Part shown: positions 16,259-26,262 of the stretch, piece after piece
Layout: each line of letters opens with the position of its first letter
How positions within the stretch are numbered: the first letter of the stretch is position 1
NCBI GenBank assembly: GCA_030603365.1
Contig: JAUVXV010000007.1
Coordinates: 1-64,000, forward strand
Source: Candidatus Heimdallarchaeota archaeon
Lineage (GTDB): Archaea > Asgardarchaeota > Heimdallarchaeia > Heimdallarchaeales > Heimdallarchaeaceae
Direction: 5' to 3'
DNA length: 64,000 nucleotides
Program-made: the position numbers and the translations under genes
Notes under the pieces: model-generated
Database searches by the model: none
The model's input: only the letters and a program-made list of their open reading frames with translations
What the model was told of the DNA's origin: nothing

Positions 16259-19057
16259 TCATTCAAACTGGAACATCTTTATTTCATATGCATTAAAAGC
16301 TATCTCAAATTGATTATCATTTATTTTATGGTTTGCTTTTACATTACCATCATAAGTTATTTCTTGACAGTTTTGAAATTTCGGATTAATTTGCAGAAGT
16401 ACGGTTTCATAAACTGTGTTTAAATTGAATAGAGTTATCAATAATTTTCCATTTCTGTTTCTTAATGATGATATTCTAATCCAAGGATTATTTACGTAGA
16501 AAAGAGATTGAAGCATAATCTCTTCTATTTCTGGATCAGTTACTAAGTATGTTTTTGATGGTAGAGTAAAAACTTCTGCATGGTTATCACATAGATACAT
16601 AGGATCCTCTTTTGAATGTATTAACAAACTATAATCGAATGTGTATTCTTTGTTTAATTCCTGTGCTCCTGGTGTTTCCATAAAAGGACCCGCATGCATA
16701 GGTCGCTCTTCATAATCCATTCTAGATAAATAGCCTACTGATCTGAGAAGTGTCAATGCTAATCTTGAGCCTTCAACAAGTTCCACTTCTGGTAATCCTT
16801 TGTTTATTAATGTTACAGCAGATTTATGCAGAGTATCATGAATACGAATATATCGTTTTTGTGCCTGAATTCCTGAAGGTGCTTCAGCATAAGAATCATC
16901 TCCAAAAGGACTACTTTTTCTTTTTATTGTTCCAAAGTGAGTAGATGTTAGGGTTTCAAAAGATCTGAATGGTAAATCAAAACATATTCTTAACCGGTGG
17001 TCTTTTGCAAAGTTGATAAGATTTGTAGAGATGTCAATACGTGGGATATCTCTATAAAAGCGAAACTTGGTTGTAACAGGAATTTCCACACTACCTGTTC
17101 TCTTCTCTCGATCCTCACTTAATTCTTTGTAAATTTCAAGCAGATAACTTTGATGTATTTCTGAGAAGACAGGTCCATCTGATATCAACTTTCTTTTAAC
17201 ATTCTTAACTTTCGCAATCTCAGGACCAATTCTACCAAAAGTGTATTCATCGCCTTTGTCTCCATAATCTTCGAATTTATGAAGTTCTTCATAGAGAATA
17301 TTTTTGTTTTTATCAAAATAATTGAATGTTCCATTTCTATTGAAATCAACGTCATAGAAAGTGTTGGAAACTGAGTCTTTAGTAGATTCAAATATTGTAT
17401 CAACTGGTTGAGTTATAGCAGATTCAAGAAGCTCAAATTTATTCATACTCCATGGATTCAGTTTTGCTAGAGCAAGATATTTCTGTTTTGAACCAAGAGT
17501 TGCTTTAACATGATATTTCTTATATTTCTTACTATCTAATAATTCACCCGCTCGCTTCTTTAAATCTTGGACATCAAACTCTCCGATTGGAGTTTTACCA
17601 CAAAGCAGTGTTATATTACATACTTCAGGATCTACGTTTTCAGATATTACTACTTCATTAAGGTAGAAATCTATAATTTTCCTACCAGGAAGGAGTTTGA
17701 ATCCTGTTCTTAACATTATAGGGGAGAATTTATTTTCAAAGAAAACATCTTCAGAAGCAGTAATTTTTTGTAAAGGATAGCAGTTTCCTTGTTGATCTTG
17801 GATTCCTGTTAATTGATTTTTTGTGCTGTATTCAAATTCAACGATATTAGGAATGTCTGAACTATTGGAAGGATTAAAGGTAAATAATGTAGCTTTTTCA
17901 TTTTTTTCAGAGTATTTCTCTATTGTTTCATTGAGCTCTTCAAGTTGAGATTCAGCAATACTTTCTGCCCAAGAAAATCTAGAAATCATTTCATCATGGG
18001 TTTGATCAACAGAACATCCACATATTCCATCATGAGTTTGATTTTTTAGAAGCCATTTCCATGCTAATTTCAGGTAATTATCAGGAAAATCTAGATTGTT
18101 AAAAATCCAAAAATATGATAGTAAAGGCTCAGTATAATGTACAAGCAAATCTTCGATTTTTTGATTCCATTGCTTTATCCACATTCTAGTGGAATATGTA
18201 TCTTGTAAAAGGTGAGCTCTTGCAGAAGATCGGAATTCTCCTATATACTCAGGAACTGTGAAGTTATAATCCTTTATTGAACCCTCAAGTTTATCTACGA
18301 AATCATCGAGCAAACCAAAATCTACATCATAATTTTCCAAGTCCATTAGCTTGATATAAGGAATCAACTTTGGATTAGGAAATTGATGATCTGTCCCATA
18401 CATCAGAAGATAAACTGGGGTTGGAGAAAACTGTTTCAAATCTTCCACTTTATCTTGAATAGCTTGGATGAGATTATCTTCCTCTTCTGGCAAATCTGCA
18501 GCATTTCCATATCCACTAGGCATATAAACACCAAGAACTGATTCTTGAGCATTAAATTCACTTTTCCATCTAAATGGGACAGTGTTAATCTCTGGACCCA
18601 CACCTCTCCACAACACAATAGCTTTGAAGGATGTCAAATTCGAAATTATCTGAGGTATAGCTCGAGTATGTCCAAATTGATCTGGTAGATAGCCTACTTG
18701 CATAAGAGGTATATCTAATTCTCTAGCTAAATCTAAACTAACTTCTAAATTGCGAATGAAGCTTTCCTGTCCTATTAACCACTCATCTGGGAGAAGATAC
18801 CATGGACCAACAGCTATTTTTCCAGATTTAATAAGTTTGATTAAACGATTCTTATTCTCAGGTTTAATTTCAAAATAGTCCTCTAAGACTACTGTTTGAC
18901 CATCTAACATAAATGGAAAATCATGTTTTTCTGTTATTTCCATAACATGATCAATTAATTTTACAAGCTTCAATCTGAAAAATTGAAAAGGTAAATACCA
19001 TTCTCTATCCCAATGAGTATGAGGTACAATAGTGACATCCGATTTATCCGATTTCAT
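16259..19057 (-). CDS. GH38 alpha-mannosidase
   Basis: A 932-residue glycoside hydrolase family 38 enzyme, which removes alpha-linked mannose. Key motifs: VPHTHWDREWYLPF at residue ~12 (zinc-binding H and D), YLPDQFGHTRAIPQI at ~142 (the Asp in PDQFGH is in the zinc/nucleophile region), and NQTHDGICGCSVDQTH at ~337, the family's H-D-x-x-x-G block. The C-terminal half is the usual beta-sandwich region. No signal peptide or membrane segment is present, so it should act in the cytosol on imported or recycled mannosides. Start is the ATG at 19057; a TATA-like TTTAAA run lies near 19095. It converges with the M1-like peptidase, with one base between coding ends. The length is typical of bacterial and archaeal GH38 enzymes. 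Confidence 0.92.
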   Translation of the reverse strand: MKSDKSDVTIVPHTHWDREWYLPFQFFRLKLVKLIDHVMEITEKHDFPFMLDGQTVVLEDYFEIKPENKNRLIKLIKSGKIAVGPWYLLPDEWLIGQESFIRNLEVSLDLARELDIPLMQVGYLPDQFGHTRAIPQIISNLTSFKAIVLWRGVGPEINTVPFRWKSEFNAQESVLGVYMPSGYGNAADLPEEEDNLIQAIQDKVEDLKQFSPTPVYLLMYGTDHQFPNPKLIPYIKLMDLENYDVDFGLLDDFVDKLEGSIKDYNFTVPEYIGEFRSSARAHLLQDTYSTRMWIKQWNQKIEDLLVHYTEPLLSYFWIFNNLDFPDNYLKLAWKWLLKNQTHDGICGCSVDQTHDEMISRFSWAESIAESQLEELNETIEKYSEKNEKATLFTFNPSNSSDIPNIVEFEYSTKNQLTGIQDQQGNCYPLQKITASEDVFFENKFSPIMLRTGFKLLPGRKIIDFYLNEVVISENVDPEVCNITLLCGKTPIGEFDVQDLKKRAGELLDSKKYKKYHVKATLGSKQKYLALAKLNPWSMNKFELLESAITQPVDTIFESTKDSVSNTFYDVDFNRNGTFNYFDKNKNILYEELHKFEDYGDKGDEYTFGRIGPEIAKVKNVKRKLISDGPVFSEIHQSYLLEIYKELSEDREKRTGSVEIPVTTKFRFYRDIPRIDISTNLINFAKDHRLRICFDLPFRSFETLTSTHFGTIKRKSSPFGDDSYAEAPSGIQAQKRYIRIHDTLHKSAVTLINKGLPEVELVEGSRLALTLLRSVGYLSRMDYEERPMHAGPFMETPGAQELNKEYTFDYSLLIHSKEDPMYLCDNHAEVFTLPSKTYLVTDPEIEEIMLQSLFYVNNPWIRISSLRNRNGKLLITLFNLNTVYETVLLQINPKFQNCQEITYDGNVKANHKINDNQFEIAFNAYEIKMFQFE

Positions 19058-19202
19058 ACATACAACCGCTGAATATCGTTATTGAATCAGTTTTTAAATT
19101 TTTACAAGCGATGATTGTGGTTTATGTTGTCTGGATAGTTGAAGAAAAACCAACTTGAGAACATCAAAATTAAATCAAAAGAAGAGGAATATTTAGAATT
19201 AA

Positions 19203-19886
19203 CTAGCTTGATTCAACAAGATCCTTGGCAGCTTGAATAAGCTTAGGGGCGGTAGCTGCACCAATGCCCTTGAGTTTCACCAAATCATCTGCTGAAGCAA
19301 TAGATAAATCAACAGCAGTAGTATAACCAGCTTCAATTAGAGCAACTGTTTTCTGACCTACTCCTTTTACTTTATCAATTGGTATGTTAGATATTTTCTT
19401 CTTCAAATCTTTATCAGATGCTGGAACAGTTTTTAACTGTGAATGTGCCATTATACCTTTGAATTTACCTAGATTTTTCAACCTCAAATCTTTGTCTGTT
19501 TTTCGTAGGTCTTGTACAGTCTTAAGAATATCTTCACTTCTTGTTATCATTTTGGAAAATTCGCTTTGTTCCTTTTTTGATGAATCATATAGAAATCCTA
19601 ATCCGTTTATTGCTTCAAGAAAAGTTATTGTTGAATCAATAACTAGTAAAGGGTGAGAGATTTCCATACTTTTTCTAAAAGCAGTTTTAGCAAGAAGAAC
19701 ACTTTTTTCAAAATCACCAATCTTTATCATTATCTGACAATTAAGTAACATTGAAGCTAATTTTTCAACTTCATTGAGTTCAACACCCTTTTCCAATTGA
19801 TTTAATTGGTGTATAGCTTCTTTATGCTTCCCTTTTGCTAATAATTCTTCTGCTTGTCTTAAACTGTCCAGATATACTCCAAACAT
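19203..19886 (-). CDS. TPR-like N-terminal module plus helix-hairpin-helix domain
   Basis: A 227-residue protein of two parts. Residues ~1-110 are helical with the pattern AEELLAKGKHKEAIHQLNQL ... KLASMLLNCQ ... GDFEKSVLLA, a TPR-like module also found at the N-termini of the proteins at 36863-39160 and 40387-41124. Residues ~168-227 hold two helix-hairpin-helix units: VKGVGQKTVALIEAGYTTAV and LVKLKGIGAATAPKLIQAA, as in the N-terminal HhH domain of RadA and in UvrC or topoisomerase tails; such units bind DNA backbone or proteins. A basic linker (LRKTDKDLRLKNLGKFKG) joins them. The mixture suggests a DNA-associated scaffold protein, but no role is known to me. Confidence 0.7.
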   Translation of the reverse strand: MFGVYLDSLRQAEELLAKGKHKEAIHQLNQLEKGVELNEVEKLASMLLNCQIMIKIGDFEKSVLLAKTAFRKSMEISHPLLVIDSTITFLEAINGLGFLYDSSKKEQSEFSKMITRSEDILKTVQDLRKTDKDLRLKNLGKFKGIMAHSQLKTVPASDKDLKKKISNIPIDKVKGVGQKTVALIEAGYTTAVDLSIASADDLVKLKGIGAATAPKLIQAAKDLVESS

Positions 19887-20035
19887 ATTTTATCCCCAAC
19901 TTTAGTAATCAAAGAATGTTCAATTCTTGTGATTTTGATAATTTAGATTTTATAGCTAATAAATCTTGGGTAATCTGTAACTCAAAAAATGCTTGATTTA
20001 AGTTAGCTAAAAAGAGAAAAAAAAGAAGGAAATAA

Positions 20036-22408
20036 TTACTCGATATCTTCCAAATCTTTCGTAGGTTCAGGGAGCTTTCTCGGCCACCAATTCCATTTTG
20101 AAGCAAGGCTCATAATAGCAGGAACAAGAATTGTTCTAATAATAAAAGTATCAATCAGAACTGCTAGAGTTAGAATGAAACCAAATTCATTCATTATCAT
20201 TGTACTGCTGAAAAGCATACCACTAAAAGCAATAGCCATGATAACTCCAGCCATAGAGATAATACCACCTGTTCTATAAAGACCTTTAATGATTGAAGCA
20301 CGTTCAGTGTAACCACTATTACGATATTCTGATACTCTGGAAAGTAAGAAGATGTCATAATCCAAACCCAAACCAATGAGAATACTAAAACTCATTACAG
20401 GAGTAGCCCAATAAAGAGCATCAATGTCTTGCAGAACTGGTATTATACCATCAACAACCCCCATATCAAATATCAAGGATGCTATTCCGTATATCCATGA
20501 TAGAGTTAACCCTATTGTTATAATTAGTCTTAAAGGTATAAAGACTGATTTAAACATTATAGCTATAAGGATATAAACAATAATGATGATTATACCTATC
20601 ATCAATGGAAACATATCATAGACTAAATCTACTGAATCTACTACCTCAGGTGTATCTCCAGCTAGATGGAATTTGTAATCTGAATTTTCATTATAATCAT
20701 CTAGGATAACTCTCGTATCTATAATCCATTGTTCAATATAACTACCAAAGGGATCGAAACTTGGTTGTACTTCAACCAAAGCAGTTGAATTATCTGCGTT
20801 TGCATAGCGACTTAAAACCATCTCACGGTATAGTATAGCTGTTGTCTCATTATAAGCTGGATGAGATGGATTTATCCAATCTTCAACAAACGTAAATGGA
20901 ATAGGTGATCCTCCACCCCAAAATACCGTAATGAATGATTCAGCTGAAATATTCGTGTTCGTTAGTATATCAATTATAAGATCCTGTCCTGTTGAAAAGA
21001 AATCTTGTTGAAATATGCCATTAGTTTGATTGCTTTCAATGATGATGTACATTGGAGCTAACATGCCAGGTTGAAAATCTGCTTTGAGCATCTCTAAAGC
21101 TTCAGTCGAATCAGCATGTCTAGGTAAAATGTGGTTTTCTGCTATAGATGTACCCATCTTTAGCATTTGGATAGAGATAGGTACAGCAGCTGCTAAGGTA
21201 ATTACAATGATTGGTATTGAGTATTTTGTTGCAAATTTTCCTATCTTAAACCAAATGCTTTTCATCTGAGCTTTTAATTCTCTTTCTTTACGTTCTTTTT
21301 CATTCTTTGGACGTTCTTCTTGTTTCTTCTTTAAAAGCCTAAATTTGGAAAAGAAATTACCAAATAATAACAACAATGAGGGTATTAATGTCAAGTTAAC
21401 AAGCAAAGTTGTAGCAATACATACTGCTGCTCCTATACCTATGGATGCAAGAAGACCTATTGGAAAGAAAGCTAATCCCATGAAGCAAATAGCTAGAGTT
21501 AATCCAGAAACACCAATAGTGTGTCCTGCATGTTCCATCATCAAGTGAACAGCTTGATCATTATCTCTGCCTCTGATTAATTCTTCTCTATATCTAGACA
21601 ATAGGAATAGAGCATAATCAAATGAAAGAGCTATAACCAAGGACATCATCACACTGGGGACAAAACTAAATACTGGCATAGATGCAGCAATTGGATACAT
21701 TAGGAAGAATGAAGTAGCTATAGAGAATCCAACGCTTAGAACTGGAATTATCATAAGTTTGAAGCTTTTCAAAACCAAAGCTAAAATTAATAAAGCTAAA
21801 GGTAGGACAATCGAGTCCATGGTAAGAATATCTCTTTCTGAAGCATTTTTCATATCTTCAAACAATATATGAGAACCAGTAAGAAGCATAATATATCCTT
21901 CTGGTTGGATAAAGTCAAGAGTATCATAAACAAACGCTACAAAATCATTTAGTGTTGAATCAGAAATTGAATTAAGACTAATATCTACAATAGTAGTAGT
22001 GTTGGTTTCGGAGACAAAACCCATAGCAACAATACTTAAACTTGTATTTATGAGAAAATAGTAACCTCTAATATCAGCAATAAAAGAACCATATTCTGAA
22101 TTTCTGATTGAAGAATTAAAAGCAATACTAAAGAGTTCAATTTCAGTTGTTAAAACAGATTCAGATCCATTAAGGTTCTGAATAACTAAAACAATAGATG
22201 TTTGAGTATCAACCTCAGGAAACTCTTCCTTCAATATAGTATTGGCTTGGAAGGAAGGTGTATCTTCAGGAACGTTAAAATCTGAGCTAGTTTCGGAAAT
22301 GAATCTAGGTGCCAACCAGATACTGAATCCTAAAATAATTACCCAAGTTATAATTACGATTATTTTATATTTTTTTAGGAATTGTGTGTACTTTTCTACG
22401 AATTTCAA
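20036..22408 (-). CDS. MMPL/RND family membrane transporter
   Basis: A 790-residue protein with the two-fold RND layout: one N-terminal membrane span, a large outer domain (~30-190), five spans, a cytoplasmic basic linker (KKKQEERPKNEKERKEREL), one span, a second outer domain (~430-590) and five more spans. The conserved membrane motifs SFDYALFLLSRYREE (residue ~263) and GLDYDIFLLSRVSEY (~690) are the Asp-containing relay segments of the MMPL group, which export lipids or other hydrophobic compounds using a proton or ion gradient. The outer domains carry many N-glycosylation sequons. The start is a TTG at 22408 with GGGGG six to seven bases upstream, a clear ribosome-binding site. No partner genes for an outer-membrane channel are expected or seen. 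Substrate is unknown. Confidence 0.88.
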   Translation of the reverse strand: MKFVEKYTQFLKKYKIIVIITWVIILGFSIWLAPRFISETSSDFNVPEDTPSFQANTILKEEFPEVDTQTSIVLVIQNLNGSESVLTTEIELFSIAFNSSIRNSEYGSFIADIRGYYFLINTSLSIVAMGFVSETNTTTIVDISLNSISDSTLNDFVAFVYDTLDFIQPEGYIMLLTGSHILFEDMKNASERDILTMDSIVLPLALLILALVLKSFKLMIIPVLSVGFSIATSFFLMYPIAASMPVFSFVPSVMMSLVIALSFDYALFLLSRYREELIRGRDNDQAVHLMMEHAGHTIGVSGLTLAICFMGLAFFPIGLLASIGIGAAVCIATTLLVNLTLIPSLLLLFGNFFSKFRLLKKKQEERPKNEKERKERELKAQMKSIWFKIGKFATKYSIPIIVITLAAAVPISIQMLKMGTSIAENHILPRHADSTEALEMLKADFQPGMLAPMYIIIESNQTNGIFQQDFFSTGQDLIIDILTNTNISAESFITVFWGGGSPIPFTFVEDWINPSHPAYNETTAILYREMVLSRYANADNSTALVEVQPSFDPFGSYIEQWIIDTRVILDDYNENSDYKFHLAGDTPEVVDSVDLVYDMFPLMIGIIIIIVYILIAIMFKSVFIPLRLIITIGLTLSWIYGIASLIFDMGVVDGIIPVLQDIDALYWATPVMSFSILIGLGLDYDIFLLSRVSEYRNSGYTERASIIKGLYRTGGIISMAGVIMAIAFSGMLFSSTMIMNEFGFILTLAVLIDTFIIRTILVPAIMSLASKWNWWPRKLPEPTKDLEDIE

Positions 22409-22583
22409 TTGATTCCCCCAAGGAACTATGATAGTAGTAGAACCTCGAAAAAAGCAGTTTTAAGCCTTTTTATGAGCATACATTAAACCGATTGTTTCAT
22501 AAATAAATTTAAAAAGGATTCATTGAAAAAACGATGGTTAATTCAAAAATATTATAATTGAATTTTGAAAATAAAGAAATTAC

Positions 22584-23672
22584 CTATGAATTTTGGTTTC
22601 TTTGTCTAATTTTTTCAATCTCATTTTGAGTATCAGAAATCAAAATATTTAGATAAATTTGAGTAGTGTTCAAAGAACTATGACCGAGTAAATTCTGTAC
22701 TGATCTTATGTTAAGACCTTCTTTCAACATATGAGTAGCAAAAGAATGACGTAGTTTATGTGGAGATAAATCACTCTTTCCTATATACTCACCATATTTC
22801 TTCACAATTCTTTGAATTTGAGAGATACTCAGAGGAGAATCAGGTTTTGATTCAAAGATAAACTTGCTGGAATTTTTATGTATATATTCTAGAGTCTCTT
22901 CTAACTTACTTCTATCCACATAGATGACTGATCTTTCCTTACCACCTTTTCCTTTAACTTTGATTATACCATCTTGTAAAATATCTTGTTTTCTAATCTG
23001 AACTAATTCACTAACTCTAATTCCTGTATTGAATAGAAACTCTACAATCAGCCTGTTTCGCTCATACTGTAGATCAGCTGAACCACCTTTTTGTATCATA
23101 ATTTCTAGTTCTTTTTTAGTTATAAAATTCGGGAGTCTCTGTTCTATTTTAGGAGAGGAGAATCTAAGAAACGGATTGAAATCTATTTCATTTTCTGTTA
23201 CTAGAAATTTATAGAAACTTCTAAGAGCCATTAGTCTTCTCTTTCTAGTGGCAGCTGAGTAATGATTCTCAGTAAGCTGATTTACATATCGTCGAAAATG
23301 TCTTGGTTTGATTTCATCAAAAGGAGTCTTTATCTCTTTGAAGAAGTGATAGAGATCAGCCTTATAGTTCTTAACAGTGTGTTCAGACAAATTTCTTTCA
23401 CTTGTGAGACTTGTGAGATAATCTTCGATAAAACTTGACGTCTCTTTTAGATGAGTCCCTTTGAGTAGGCTACTATTACGTTTAATCTGTTTTTTTCCTT
23501 CTCCCTTTTGACGGATTTCAATATAATTGTTTTTCAGAATTTTAAGAAAGGTATTATGCGACATCCCAAACAAACTAGTAACACTCTTCCAGTCATATTC
23601 ATTAGAATAGTAGTAATCTATCATCTCTTGAATCTTATCTAAATCTAAATCTTGTAGAATGTCCTTAGGCAA
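22584..23672 (-). CDS. Xer-type tyrosine recombinase
   Basis: A 362-residue tyrosine recombinase. The catalytic set is complete: Arg in FNTGIRVSELVQI, Lys in VKGKGGKERSVIY, the HKLRHSFATHML box (His and Arg), LLGHSSLNTTQIYL (His and the nucleophile Tyr). Residues ~90-185 are a SAM-like core-binding domain (LTSERNLSEHTVKNYKADL). The first ~65 residues are an extra helix-turn-helix-like part (DWKSVTSLFGMSHNTFLKIL), longer than in archaeal XerA. The start is a TTG at 23672; the first ATG is at residue 17. No excisionase, phage or transposon genes lie nearby, which suggests a chromosomal Xer role (dimer resolution at dif) rather than an integrase. A dif-like site is found at 58239-58266. Confidence 0.87.
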   Translation of the reverse strand: MPKDILQDLDLDKIQEMIDYYYSNEYDWKSVTSLFGMSHNTFLKILKNNYIEIRQKGEGKKQIKRNSSLLKGTHLKETSSFIEDYLTSLTSERNLSEHTVKNYKADLYHFFKEIKTPFDEIKPRHFRRYVNQLTENHYSAATRKRRLMALRSFYKFLVTENEIDFNPFLRFSSPKIEQRLPNFITKKELEIMIQKGGSADLQYERNRLIVEFLFNTGIRVSELVQIRKQDILQDGIIKVKGKGGKERSVIYVDRSKLEETLEYIHKNSSKFIFESKPDSPLSISQIQRIVKKYGEYIGKSDLSPHKLRHSFATHMLKEGLNIRSVQNLLGHSSLNTTQIYLNILISDTQNEIEKIRQRNQNS

Positions 23673-23841
23673 GTGAAATCACAACATCTATCGAATGCAG
23701 TATAACCTTCTAGTATTTTGTTAAAAGAATATGTAATACTTTTTTTATCAGTTAAAAATCCCAAAGAGTATGTTTATAAGAGCATACACAAAGGAGATTT
23801 TGCTTAAAGATTTCTACTTAACTAATATAATGTGACATATA

Positions 23842-25506
23842 ATGGCTACAAAAATCAAGGAGAAGACTCCAATACAAAAGCAATCTATACTAGTACTAAT
23901 AGGCTGTATTGTATTCATTTCAATGGGTGTACTTAACATCCTGTTTCGTTTTACAAAATTGATACCTTTACTGTTCCCTAAACTATTAATTTCTAATGAT
24001 CCTGATTTAATTTTACTTGTTTTCAATATAATTGGCTATGTTATGTATTCTGTTACTTTCGCTAGTCTGATTCCGATTGCAATTGGAATCAGAAATATTA
24101 CAGATATCTATTTTGTTGATCATATTACAAAAGCAGGTAAGCAAACTGCTACATGGATCTACATTTATTCAGGTGCTGTTCTTCTAGATATGATAACTCT
24201 GGGGGTTCCATTAATAGCAGGGTTTGTAGCTTTGGCTATTATCGTTGGAAGAGTAATGTCTTTTACTAAAATTAACAAGACATTTGAGAAAATAAAAAGT
24301 GTATTTAATGTTAAGATTGGTAGTTTCTTTTATCTTCTGTTTGCGTACTATTCACTTATAACAATGGTATTAGGAGCTGTAGCTAATTATTCAAATGATG
24401 ACTCTTTTAGTATCTACCTAGCTATATTCAATGGATCGATTGAATCAGCCTTGATGATTATTGTGGGTTTGAAAATAATTCTTGATATATTTAGAATAAA
24501 GAAATTCTTGGAAATTAGCAAAATTCAGCCGTATTCTGCAAAGAAAGCATATCTCACTAGAGATCGTACTGACCAGCCTATTCTAGCAACTACTAAAGCA
24601 CACATCCAATCTAAAACTCAATTAGAAAAACTACAAGAAAGAACTATTAAACAAGAAATGAAAGCTCAAAAAATACGTAAAAGAGAAGAAGCTAGATCAG
24701 TTGCTAAAAAAAAGAAAATTGAATCAAAGGAAGTTAGAGTAGAATACATCATCTGCCATCAATGTAATGAAAGAACAGACAAAAATCTCAAGTTCTGTAT
24801 GAATTGCGGAGAATCACTGAAAGATGAAATTATAAGTATTAAAAAAGAGATCTCAGAAGTATCTGTAAGAAGAACACTATCACCTAAAAAAGAGAAGATA
24901 CTTCAGCAAATTACTATAGCAGTTTTTCTGATAGCCTTTGTAACCTATGCATTTGTAACTGCTAATTTTTCTCTTACAATTTATGCTTGGGTAATAATAG
25001 CGTTGTTTACAACTTACCTATTTGTAAACTATATTGTTCTCTTCTTTTCAGGAAGAGGTTTTGCAGTAACTACAGTATTAAGTGATATTTCTTTTCTATT
25101 TATCATAATTCCTATATTATGTTCAATTTTCTCTTATTTTGTAGCCTTGATTCTTTTAAAGCTAACAGGTATGTCTCCAGTGATAAATAGGTGGATTTTA
25201 ATTGGAATGAGTATTGCACTTTCCTTATTAGGTATATTTCTTATGTTAAGTTTCAAAGTCAGAAGTACTAACATGACTCTACAGGAATATGTGAAGTATA
25301 GGTTTGATTTCAAAGCTAGAGCAGAAGAACTCAACAAAGATAAAGAAAGAGTAGAGAAGAAAAGAGCTAATTTTGACAGTTTGGATAGAATAGAAGCCAA
25401 TATTGCCAGACAGAAACAAGAGAAGGTTATGGATTACGAAGATTTCGATTTCAAACAAAGACTAAAGGATTTGGGAAGTCCTTTAACTAATGATGAAGAA
25501 GATTAA
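23842..25506 (+). CDS. Multi-TM protein with internal zinc ribbon
   Basis: A 554-residue protein I cannot assign. Six or so hydrophobic segments in residues ~15-220 are followed by a highly charged helical linker (EKLQERTIKQEMKAQKIRKR), a zinc ribbon at ~303-323 (CHQC, then CMNCGESL), and then about four more membrane segments (~350-460). The C-terminus is again charged and helical (ELNKDKERVEKKRANFD). The zinc ribbon and the coiled-coil-like regions must face the same side, probably the cytosol. It is followed 42 bases later by a PAQR family gene on the same strand, so the two may act together in the membrane. Start is ATG at 23842. Confidence 0.65.
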   Translation: MATKIKEKTPIQKQSILVLIGCIVFISMGVLNILFRFTKLIPLLFPKLLISNDPDLILLVFNIIGYVMYSVTFASLIPIAIGIRNITDIYFVDHITKAGKQTATWIYIYSGAVLLDMITLGVPLIAGFVALAIIVGRVMSFTKINKTFEKIKSVFNVKIGSFFYLLFAYYSLITMVLGAVANYSNDDSFSIYLAIFNGSIESALMIIVGLKIILDIFRIKKFLEISKIQPYSAKKAYLTRDRTDQPILATTKAHIQSKTQLEKLQERTIKQEMKAQKIRKREEARSVAKKKKIESKEVRVEYIICHQCNERTDKNLKFCMNCGESLKDEIISIKKEISEVSVRRTLSPKKEKILQQITIAVFLIAFVTYAFVTANFSLTIYAWVIIALFTTYLFVNYIVLFFSGRGFAVTTVLSDISFLFIIIPILCSIFSYFVALILLKLTGMSPVINRWILIGMSIALSLLGIFLMLSFKVRSTNMTLQEYVKYRFDFKARAEELNKDKERVEKKRANFDSLDRIEANIARQKQEKVMDYEDFDFKQRLKDLGSPLTNDEED

Positions 25507-25547
25507 AAAAAACATTATAAGCAAGCTAAGTATAGGACATCAACATC

Positions 25548-26195
25548 ATGAAAGTAAGATTACCAAGAAAGAAAGAAATGTTTGCAACTTACTCACACAT
25601 TTTTGGTCTGTTGTTGGCATTAGCTGGGTCAATTGTTTTAATATATCTAAGTAGGAATGATATCCCTGTTCTTAGCGTAATAATAGTTTATTCAATTTGT
25701 ATGTGTTATATGTTTTCAGCAAGCACATTATATCATGCTTTCAAAGAGACAGAGAAAGATCATACCTTCTGGAGGAAGTTTGATCACATAGCAATTTACT
25801 TCATGATAGCTGGAACCTATACAGCTGTGTCATTCCTATATTCAGACGGTAATTTTAGATGGGCTATAATCTCTTTGCAATGGGCATTTGCTATCGTAGG
25901 TACAATTCTAAAGATATGGACAACAAATGTACCAAACTGGATAGATGTAGGAATTTATCTAGTAATGGGTTGGATGATCGTTGTAAGAATGGATTACATG
26001 ATAAGTGAATTTCCGATTAGAATCTTTATTTTAGTTTTGCTCGGAGGTCTTTCATATACAATTGGCGCAGTTTTACATGCAATAAACAAACCTCTACCTT
26101 CTCCTGGAAGGTTTGAATTTCATGATATTTTCCATGTTTTGATAATAGTTGGTGCAGCATTACATTATTTAGCAATTCTGTATGCTGTTGTGTGA
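25548..26195 (+). CDS. PAQR / hemolysin III family membrane protein
   Basis: A 215-residue, seven-span protein of the PAQR family (YqfA/hemolysin III in bacteria, adiponectin and progestin receptors in eukaryotes). The three metal-site regions are present: SASTLYHAF at ~63 (Ser and His), FDHIAIYFMIAGTYT at ~83 (Asp), and FHDIFHVLIIVGAALHY at ~192 (the H-x3-H pattern). The length matches the prokaryotic family. Eukaryotic members show ceramidase-like hydrolase activity; the prokaryotic function is unsettled. It follows the zinc-ribbon membrane protein gene closely on the same strand. Start is ATG at 25548; two upstream TATA-like runs are weak. Confidence 0.88.
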   Translation: MKVRLPRKKEMFATYSHIFGLLLALAGSIVLIYLSRNDIPVLSVIIVYSICMCYMFSASTLYHAFKETEKDHTFWRKFDHIAIYFMIAGTYTAVSFLYSDGNFRWAIISLQWAFAIVGTILKIWTTNVPNWIDVGIYLVMGWMIVVRMDYMISEFPIRIFILVLLGGLSYTIGAVLHAINKPLPSPGRFEFHDIFHVLIIVGAALHYLAILYAVV

Positions 26196-26262
26196 AAAAA
26201 TTATCGTAACAGATATAACCATTCAATATCATAAGTAGCTTATAGTACAGAAAGGGTTCAAA

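Noticed and set aside
19909..20106. A 65-codon minus-strand frame at the end of the MMPL gene
   Set aside because: It overlaps the true C-terminal end of the transporter in a different frame and has no recognisable pattern.
22474..23788. GAGCATACA found on both sides of the recombinase gene (22474-22482 and 23780-23788), considered as attachment-site repeats
   Set aside because: Nine bases are too short in AT-rich DNA, the contexts differ, and no other mobile genes lie between them.
23766..23788. GTATG ... CATAC inverted repeat upstream of the zinc-ribbon membrane gene, considered as a dif site
   Set aside because: The arms match only over five to eight bases and lack the TAA-N6-TTA centre; the site at 58239 fits much better.
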